Source: Pseudomonadota bacterium (lineage in GTDB: Bacteria; Pseudomonadota; Gammaproteobacteria; Xanthomonadales; Xanthomonadaceae). Taken from it: a DNA stretch of 9,955 nt. The notes under the pieces are model-generated. The model was not told the DNA's origin, did not search any database, and saw nothing but the letters and a program-made list of their open reading frames with translations. Numbering within the stretch: the stretch's first letter is position 1; each line of letters opens with the position of its first letter. Of this stretch, positions 1 through 5,036 are shown piece after piece. The position numbers were made by a program, and so were the translations under genes. Location of the stretch: positions 1 through 9,955 of the forward strand of contig JAEWJB010000152.1 of the NCBI GenBank assembly GCA_023386795.1, read 5' to 3'.

Positions 1-371
<371 letters not shown>

Positions 372-416
372 GAGCGAGCGCGCCGGGCGGCGCAGCGGAA
401 GCGATCGGAGCCGCGC

Positions 417-444
417 ATTATAGCCGGCCCGGCCGGCGCATCAG
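417..444 (-). promoter_or_regulatory. Candidate sigma-70 promoter for prfC
   Basis: On the minus strand positions 422-417 read TATAAT, a perfect -10 box. The best -35 match at 16-bp spacing is CTGATG (444-439, 3 of 6), which is weak and overlaps the stop codon of the upstream peptidase gene. The spacer is mostly filled by a perfect dyad, GCCGGCC-C-GGCCGGC (423-437). Transcription would start around 410, leaving a leader of about 40 bases before the prfC ATG. The -10 match is seen in the sequence; promoter activity is inferred. Confidence 0.5.
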
Positions 445-1295
445 GGCGCGGCGGTCGGTGCCTCGGTCCGGGGCAGGCGCAGCTCGCCCAGCGGGCCGGC
501 CATGCGGAAGGGGATCGCCGCCAGCCGCATTCCGGCGTTGACCTGGAGGGCGAAGTGCAGGTGCGGGCCGGTGCTGTAGCCGGTCTGCCCGGACAGGGCG
601 ATGCGCTCGCCGGCCTTCACCCATTGCCCGGGCCGCACGGCGAGACCGTCGGGCGAGAGGTGGGCATAGACCGCCATGCTGCCGTCGCGGTGGAGGATGC
701 GGATCAGGTTGGCGGGCAGGGCGCGATCGCCGCCGCCCTCCCGGTAGCCGGCCTCCACCTGCAGCACGATGCCCTCGCGCGCGGCCAGTATCGGCGTGCC
801 GGGCGGCATCGCGAAGTCCAGCGCGTAGCGGTTGGCGGCATCGTGATGGCTGAAGCTGCCCTCGTAGCCCTGGTCCACGCGCACCGGTACGCCTTCGAAG
901 GGCAGGCGCAGGACCTGGTTGTCGGGCACGGCGCGCGGGTCGCCGGGGATCGCATCCACGGCCAGGCCCAACTGCGCGGCGTCGTCCCGCAGGCGATACA
1001 GATGGGCCAGCGCCCGCCGTTCGCCGGCACCCAGCACCGCGGTGGCAGGCAGGGCCGGCACGCTGTCGAAGCCTTCCGCGCGACCCGAGTGCAGCCGTAC
1101 CTCGGCCGGGCCCGGCCACGGGTTGTCCACCCAGGCGACATAGCCGCCGCTGGCCGGTTGCAGGCGCAGCCAGGCGGCATCCGCGGGAGGCGAAGGCGGG
1201 GCGGGCGGGGCGTTCCATCGCAGCAGGCGCTGCGCCGACCCGCTCAGCGGGACCAGGCACAGGGCGAGCAGGAGCGGGAGGCGGCGTGGGGACAT
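441..1295 (-). CDS. Secreted M23 (LytM-type) metallopeptidase
   Basis: This 284-residue protein has a signal peptide (MSPRRLPLLLALCLVPLSGSAQ, likely cleavage after SGSA, residue 21), so it probably acts in the periplasm on peptidoglycan cross-links. A proline-rich linker (residues 29-38) leads into an N-terminal domain of about 100 residues that I do not recognise. The M23 domain follows from about residue 140 to 255. Zinc-ligand motifs seen are D160 (in RYALDFAMPPGTPI), H212 (YAHLSPDG) and the HLHF motif at 245-248. The usual His four residues before the Asp (HxxxD) is Arg156 here; the only nearby histidines are H150 and H151. Either the first ligand is supplied by that His pair or activity is altered. 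The ATG at 1295 is the only start that keeps the signal peptide; no clear ribosome binding site precedes it. The specific substrate is unknown. Confidence 0.88.
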   Translation of the reverse strand: MSPRRLPLLLALCLVPLSGSAQRLLRWNAPPAPPSPPADAAWLRLQPASGGYVAWVDNPWPGPAEVRLHSGRAEGFDSVPALPATAVLGAGERRALAHLYRLRDDAAQLGLAVDAIPGDPRAVPDNQVLRLPFEGVPVRVDQGYEGSFSHHDAANRYALDFAMPPGTPILAAREGIVLQVEAGYREGGGDRALPANLIRILHRDGSMAVYAHLSPDGLAVRPGQWVKAGERIALSGQTGYSTGPHLHFALQVNAGMRLAAIPFRMAGPLGELRLPRTEAPTAAP

Positions 1296-1347
1296 GGGCC
1301 GCGATGATAAGGCGGCGACCCAGGAACGGTTGCAGATGTATCCATCC

Positions 1348-1363
1348 TTTCATCCGCATGAAG
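1348..1363. promoter_or_regulatory. Small dyad upstream of the met promoter, possible operator
   Basis: TTCAT (1349-1353) and ATGAA (1358-1362) form an inverted repeat with a 4-base spacer, ending four bases before the -35 box of the methionine operon. The placement suits a regulator site. The arms resemble MetR half-sites (TGAA/TTCA), but they are in the opposite order and at a different spacing from the classical enterobacterial MetR site, so the assignment is speculative. Confidence 0.25.
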
Positions 1364-1366
1364 CGA

Positions 1367-1395
1367 TTGACATGGGCGAAAGGCAGTGGCATCGT
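1367..1395 (+). promoter_or_regulatory. Promoter of the metX-metB-hom operon
   Basis: A perfect TTGACA -35 box lies at 1367-1372. At 17-bp spacing the -10 position (1390-1395) reads CATCGT, which keeps the conserved A2 and T6 but matches only 3 of 6. Transcription would start near 1401-1403, exactly where helix P1 of the SAM-I riboswitch begins. That agreement is the main support for the weak -10 box. Confidence 0.6.
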
Positions 1396-1401
1396 GCACG
1401 C

Positions 1402-1517
1402 ACCATCGAGACCGGCGGAGGGACAGGCCCTTTGATGCCGGGGCAGCCCGCGGACAGCGCAAGCATCCGCGTAGGTGCCAAATCCTGCGGGGACCACCGC
1501 GTCCGCCGAAAGATGGT
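1402..1517 (+). ncRNA. SAM-I (S-box) riboswitch aptamer, metX leader
   Basis: The sequence carries the S-box signature: GGAGGGACAGGCCC (1417-1430), a GATGCCGGGGCAGCC stretch (1434-1448), GGTGCCAAATCC (1474-1485) and the closing AAAGATGG. All four helices can be drawn. P1 is ACCATC (1402-1407) with GATGGT (1512-1517). P2 is CCGGC (1412-1416) with GCCGG (1437-1441), plus an inner GGG/CCC (1420-1422/1428-1430). P3 is GCC (1446-1448) with GGT (1474-1476) and CGCGGA (1449-1454) with TCCGCG (1466-1471), capped by a GCAA tetraloop (1459-1462). P4 is CGGGGAC (1488-1494) with GTCC-CCG (1501-1508, one bulged G at 1505). The family binds S-adenosylmethionine and switches off methionine genes. The location, 84 bases before metX, fits. 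Xanthomonas met operons are known to carry such a riboswitch. Confidence 0.93.
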
Positions 1518-1600
1518 TCGAACTTGCCTTCCGCAGGTCGAACGCGAGCTCCGCGAAGCTCGATGGCTGTTTTTCCAGGAACGTCTCTCCGGAAACCGCC
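1518..1600 (+). promoter_or_regulatory. Riboswitch expression platform with metX SD-sequestering hairpin
   Basis: Three structures follow the aptamer. Hairpin A (1518-1541) has nine pairs with one bulged A and exposes a CUUCC loop that could act as an anti-SD. Hairpin B is CGAGCT (1545-1550) with AGCTCG (1557-1562), followed seven bases later by five T residues (1570-1574). Hairpin C pairs TTTCC (1572-1576) with GGAAA (1591-1595) and GGC (1565-1567) with GCC (1598-1600), which buries the metX Shine-Dalgarno GGA (1591-1593, seven bases before ATG). The design points to translational control; hairpin B plus the T run leaves weak attenuation possible. The pairings are read by eye, not energy-calculated. 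Confidence 0.65.
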
Positions 1601-2632
1601 ATGAGTCTCGTGAACGCCGCCAACCGATTCCTCTCCAGTGATTCCGTCGCCCCTTTCGTGGCCGACGACCGTCGCCTTGCCGTACGCGGCGAACGCATCA
1701 TCACCTTGCCGATGCGCCACGCCGGCGCCCGCCAGGTGGCGCTGCGCTACGAACTGGTCGGCGCGGCGGACGCACCGGTGGTGTTCGTCGCCGGCGGCAT
1801 CTCCGCCCACCGCCACCTGGCGGCGAATGCCGACTTCCCGGAGAAGGGCTGGCTGGAAGGCCTGGTCGGCGCGGGCCGCGCGCTGGACCCGGCCCGCCGC
1901 CGCCTGCTGTCCTTCGACTTCCTCGGCGCCGACGGCAAGCTCGACGCGCCGATCGATACCGCCGACCAAGCCGACGCGGTGGCCGTGCTGCTGGACCTGC
2001 TCGGCATCGAGCAGCTGCATGGTTTTGTCGGCTATTCCTACGGTGCGCTGGTGGGCCTTCAGTTCGCCATCCGCCATGCCGCGCGGCTGGCGCACCTGGT
2101 GGCGGTGAGCGGCGCGCACCGCGCCCATCCCTATGCCGCGGCCTGGCGCGCGCTGCAGCGCCGCGCCGTCGCGCTCGGCCAGTTGCAATGCGCCGAAGAC
2201 CACGGCCTGGCGCTGGCGCGCCAGTTCGCGATGCTCAGCTACCGCACGCCGGAAGAGTTCGGCGAACGCTTCGACGCCGCCCCGGAAGTGGTCAACGGCC
2301 GCGTGCGCGTGGCCGCCGAGGACTATCTCGATGCCGCCGGCGCGCAATACGTCTCGCGCACGCCGGTCGATGCCTACCTGCGCCTGTCCGAATCCATCGA
2401 CCTGCACCGCGTCGAGCCTGCCGCCGTGGGCGTGCCGACCGTCGTCGTCGCCGTCGAGGGCGACCGCCTGGTGCCGCTGGCCGACCTCGTTTCGCTGGTC
2501 GAGGGCCTGGGGCCGCGCGGCAGCCTGCGCGTGCTGCGCTCTCCCTACGGCCACGACGCCTTCCTGAAAGAAACCGATCGCATCGACGCGATCCTCGCTA
2601 CCGCCCTGCGCACCACCGGAGAAACCGCATGA
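1601..2632 (+). CDS. metX: MetX-like homoserine O-acyltransferase (probably O-succinyl)
   Basis: This 343-residue alpha/beta-hydrolase-fold enzyme activates homoserine by acylation, the first committed step to methionine. The fold starts at about residue 47 (ALRYELVG) and includes a GGISAHRHL stretch (65-73). The proposed triad is Ser146 in the nucleophile elbow GYSYGA, Asp288 in EGDRLVP and His318 in SPYGHDAFL; the last motif is characteristic of the MetX family. It is shorter and more divergent than classical MetX, whose elbow is usually GGSMGG. Succinyl rather than acetyl as donor is inferred from the adjacent MetB, which uses O-succinylhomoserine; residues alone do not settle it. The ATG at 1601 is chosen because GGA lies seven bases upstream and because an earlier in-frame ATG (1475) falls inside the riboswitch. 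The stop overlaps the metB start (ATGA). Confidence 0.85.
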   Translation: MSLVNAANRFLSSDSVAPFVADDRRLAVRGERIITLPMRHAGARQVALRYELVGAADAPVVFVAGGISAHRHLAANADFPEKGWLEGLVGAGRALDPARRRLLSFDFLGADGKLDAPIDTADQADAVAVLLDLLGIEQLHGFVGYSYGALVGLQFAIRHAARLAHLVAVSGAHRAHPYAAAWRALQRRAVALGQLQCAEDHGLALARQFAMLSYRTPEEFGERFDAAPEVVNGRVRVAAEDYLDAAGAQYVSRTPVDAYLRLSESIDLHRVEPAAVGVPTVVVAVEGDRLVPLADLVSLVEGLGPRGSLRVLRSPYGHDAFLKETDRIDAILATALRTTGETA

Positions 2633-3861
2633 GCCTGCACGATTCCGCCGACACCCGCTGTACCGCCGCCACCGCCGCGGTGCGTGCCGGCATCGATCGC
2701 GATACCGCTTTTGGCGCGGTCACCCCGCCGCTGGTGCTGTCGTCGAACTTCTCCTTCGATGGTTTCGGCAACAAGCGCCAGTACGACTACACGCGCAGTG
2801 GCAACCCGACCCGCGACCTGCTTGGCGAGGCACTGGCGGAGCTGGAAGGCGGCGCCGGCGGCGTGATCACCGCCACCGGCATGGGCGCCATCACCCTGGT
2901 GCTGCACGCGCTGCTGGCGCCGGGCGACAAGCTCGTGGTGCCGCACGATGCCTACGGCGGCAGCTGGCGCCTGTTCAACGCGCTGGCCAAGAAGGGGCAC
3001 TTCGAACTCATCACCGCCGACCTCACCGACCCGCGCTCGCTGGCCGACGCGCTGGCGCAATCGCCGCGGTTGGTGCTGGTGGAAACGCCCTCCAATCCGT
3101 TGCTGCGCATCACCGACCTGCGCTTCGTCATCGATGCCGCGCACAAGGCCGGAGCGCTGGCGGTGGTGGACAACACCTTCCTTTCGCCAGCGCTGCAGCG
3201 ACCGATCGAGTTTGGCGCCGACCTCGTGCTGCATTCGACCACCAAGTACGTCAACGGCCACAGCGACGTGGTGGGCGGGGCGGTGATCGCCCGCGATGCC
3301 GAAGTGCATCAGCAACTGGTGTGGTGGGCCAACGCGCTGGGCCTGACCGGTTCGCCGTTCGACGCCTTCCTCACCCTGCGCGGCCTGCGCACCCTGGACG
3401 CGCGCTTGCGTGTGCACCAGGAGAACGCCCAGGCGGTCGCGGCGCTGCTGCAGCGGCATGAGGCGGTGGCCCAGGTCTACTACCCGGGCCTGCCCTCCCA
3501 TCCGGGCCACGCAGTGGCCGCGCGCCAGCAGAAGGGCTTCGGCGCGATGATCAGCTTCGAGCTGGCCGGTGTGGACGCCGCGTCGCAGGAAGCCGCCGTG
3601 CGAGCGTTCGTCGATGGCCTGCGCTACTTCACCCTGGCCGAATCGCTCGGTGGCGTGGAGAGCCTGGTCGCGCACCCGGCGTCGATGACCCATGCGGCGA
3701 TGACGCCCGAAGCCCGTGCCAAGGCCGGCATCAGTGACGGGCTGCTGCGCCTGTCGATCGGCATCGAGGCCACCGAAGACCTCATCGCCGATCTCGCCGC
3801 CGGCCTGGAGCGGGCGGACCGTGCGCTGGCCGAGGCCGAGCGCAAACAGGCCGACGCATGA
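2629..3861 (+). CDS. metB: Cystathionine gamma-synthase, PLP-dependent
   Basis: This 410-residue cytoplasmic enzyme of the Cys/Met-metabolism PLP family condenses O-succinylhomoserine with cysteine to give cystathionine. Motifs seen are YDYTRSGNPT (52-61, phosphate contacts from the neighbouring subunit), TGMGA (83-87), Asp181 in VVDNTFLSPALQ, the PLP lysine K206 in HSTTKYVNGHSDVVGG, and SLGGVESL (339-346). The last motif and long identical runs such as AARQQKGFGAM match E. coli MetB closely, favouring a synthase over cystathionine beta-lyase. An O-succinylhomoserine sulfhydrylase or a gamma-lyase side activity cannot be excluded. The ATG overlaps the metX stop as ATGA and is preceded by CCGGAGAAACCGC, giving a good GGAG site. 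The last codons overlap the hom start in the same way, so the three genes are translationally coupled. Confidence 0.93.
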   Translation: MSLHDSADTRCTAATAAVRAGIDRDTAFGAVTPPLVLSSNFSFDGFGNKRQYDYTRSGNPTRDLLGEALAELEGGAGGVITATGMGAITLVLHALLAPGDKLVVPHDAYGGSWRLFNALAKKGHFELITADLTDPRSLADALAQSPRLVLVETPSNPLLRITDLRFVIDAAHKAGALAVVDNTFLSPALQRPIEFGADLVLHSTTKYVNGHSDVVGGAVIARDAEVHQQLVWWANALGLTGSPFDAFLTLRGLRTLDARLRVHQENAQAVAALLQRHEAVAQVYYPGLPSHPGHAVAARQQKGFGAMISFELAGVDAASQEAAVRAFVDGLRYFTLAESLGGVESLVAHPASMTHAAMTPEARAKAGISDGLLRLSIGIEATEDLIADLAAGLERADRALAEAERKQADA

Positions 3862-4943
3862 GCCAGGGCGCCCCCCTCGCTTCGCGTCGCATCGTCCCGG
3901 CCACGCGCACCCCGCGCCTGGCCCTGCTGGGCACCGGCGTGGTCGGCAGCGCTTTCGTGGCGCGCTATGAATCGCTGCAGCAGCGCCAGCTTCGCCTGCC
4001 GCGATTCGAGTGGCTGGCCAACTCGCGTGTTGCACGCGATTGCGGCGCCGGGATCGCGCAGGCCTTGGTCGAAGCGCGCCAGGCGCCGCGCGAGACGGAT
4101 ATCGACCTGCAGCCGTGGGCGGAAACCACTGCGCTGCAGGCAGGCGATGTGCTGGTAGACGCCACCGCCAGCGACGCGGTGGCCAGCTGGCATGCCGACT
4201 GGCTCGCGCGTGGCGTGCACGTGGTCACGGCCAACAAGCTGGGCCAGGGTGCCCACTGGGAACGTGCCCAGGCTATCGGCGATGCGCGTCACGCCGGTGA
4301 CTCCCACTATGGCGACAGCGCCACCGTCGGCGCGGGCCTGCCGCTGCTGAGCAGCGTGCGCGCGCTGGTGGCCGGCGGTGACCACATCCACGCCATCGAG
4401 GGCGTGCTGTCCGGTTCGCTGGCCTGGTTGTTCCACCGTTTCGATGGCCGCGCGCCGTTCTCCGAATGCGTACGCGCCGCCGCGCAGGCCGGCTACACCG
4501 AGCCGGATCCGCGCATCGACCTGTCCGGCGAGGACGTTCGGCGCAAGCTGCTGATCCTCGCGCGCGCGGCGGGTATCGCGCTGCGTGCCGAACAGGTGCT
4601 GGTGGACTCGCTGGTGCCCGAGGCACTGGCGGGTGTGTCGCAGGCGGAGTTCGACGTGCGCCTGCCCGAGCTCGACTCGCTGCTCGCCACCCGCTGGCAG
4701 CATGCGCACGATGCCGGCCGAGTGCTGCGTTTCGTGGGGCGTTTCGACGCGCATGGCGCCACGGTGGGCCTGCGCGAACTGCCGGCCACCCATCCGCTGG
4801 CCGGCGGCGGTGGTACCGACAACCGCGTGGCGATCCACAGTGATCGTTATCGCGAACAGCCGCTGCTGATCCAGGGGCCTGGCGCCGGTGCCGAAGTCAC
4901 TGCCGCCGCGCTGCTGGACGACGTGCTTCGCATCGCGGTGTGA
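3858..4943 (+). CDS. hom: Homoserine dehydrogenase lacking an ACT domain
   Basis: This 361-residue NAD(P)-dependent enzyme reduces aspartate semialdehyde to homoserine, the substrate of the MetX encoded upstream. The Rossmann motif GTGVVG is at 25-30, TANK (with K127) at 124-127, YGDSATVGAGLP at 151-162, and the catalytic-region motif GYTEPDPRIDLSGEDVRRKL at 212-231. This resembles the dehydrogenase half of E. coli ThrA and MetL rather than Gram-positive Hom. There is no aspartokinase domain and the protein ends at about residue 361 without the C-terminal ACT domain of monofunctional Hom (about 430 residues), so threonine feedback through ACT is not expected. Regulation probably comes from the riboswitch. 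The start ATG overlaps the metB stop (ATGA), and no strong separate ribosome binding site is seen. Only two GC-rich hairpins lie between it and the convergent chitinase gene. Confidence 0.93.
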   Translation: MSQGAPLASRRIVPATRTPRLALLGTGVVGSAFVARYESLQQRQLRLPRFEWLANSRVARDCGAGIAQALVEARQAPRETDIDLQPWAETTALQAGDVLVDATASDAVASWHADWLARGVHVVTANKLGQGAHWERAQAIGDARHAGDSHYGDSATVGAGLPLLSSVRALVAGGDHIHAIEGVLSGSLAWLFHRFDGRAPFSECVRAAAQAGYTEPDPRIDLSGEDVRRKLLILARAAGIALRAEQVLVDSLVPEALAGVSQAEFDVRLPELDSLLATRWQHAHDAGRVLRFVGRFDAHGATVGLRELPATHPLAGGGGTDNRVAIHSDRYREQPLLIQGPGAGAEVTAAALLDDVLRIAV

Positions 4944-4956
4944 AACGACAGGAAAA

Positions 4957-4987
4957 CGCATGCAGTGCGGAGAGAACACTGCATGCG
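4957..4987. terminator. Perfect 11-bp hairpin after hom; T-run on minus side
   Basis: CGCATGCAGTG (4957-4967) and CACTGCATGCG (4977-4987) are perfect complements around a 9-base loop. Read on the minus strand, the stem is followed directly by TTTTCCTG, so it has the form of an intrinsic terminator for the chitinase transcript. Read on the plus strand no T run follows, so for the met operon it would be only a 3' stabilising or factor-assisted structure. Confidence 0.65.
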
Positions 4988-4988
4988 G

Positions 4989-5014
4989 GGAGGGCGGGCC
5001 GTAGCCCGCCCTCC
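4989..5014. terminator. Perfect 11-bp GC-rich palindrome with CGTA loop
   Basis: GGAGGGCGGGC (4989-4999) and GCCCGCCCTCC (5004-5014) pair perfectly around the loop CGTA. It sits one base after the first hairpin, between convergent genes, so it probably ends or stabilises transcripts from both sides. Neither side has a T run of its own. Its shape resembles the short dispersed palindromes common between genes of high-GC gammaproteobacteria; only one copy is in this window. Confidence 0.6.
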
Positions 5015-5036
5015 AAGACCTCATGGCGACAGGCGC

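Noticed and set aside
1185..1210. Run of four G-tracts, possible G-quadruplex on the plus strand
   Set aside because: One loop is 10 bases long, and the run is explained by proline codons (PAPPSPP) on the other strand in high-GC DNA.
1304..1309. TATCAT as a -10 box for the M23 gene
   Set aside because: It lies only nine bases before the ATG, would make a nearly leaderless mRNA, and no -35 box is found.
1545..1574. Hairpin B plus T run as a classical intrinsic terminator
   Set aside because: The stem is only 6 bp and the T run begins seven bases later, which is poor for an intrinsic terminator; kept only as a possible minor attenuation signal.
1475..1600. 42-codon upstream extension of metX starting at ATG 1475
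   Set aside because: It lies inside the riboswitch aptamer and expression platform, has no ribosome binding site, and encodes nothing resembling the MetX family; the ATG at 1601 has an SD and family-like N-terminus.
2188..3861. 557-codon frame that includes metB with an Arg-rich 5' extension
   Set aside because: The first 147 codons are the out-of-frame reading of metX; metB starts at 2629 with an SD and an ATGA overlap.
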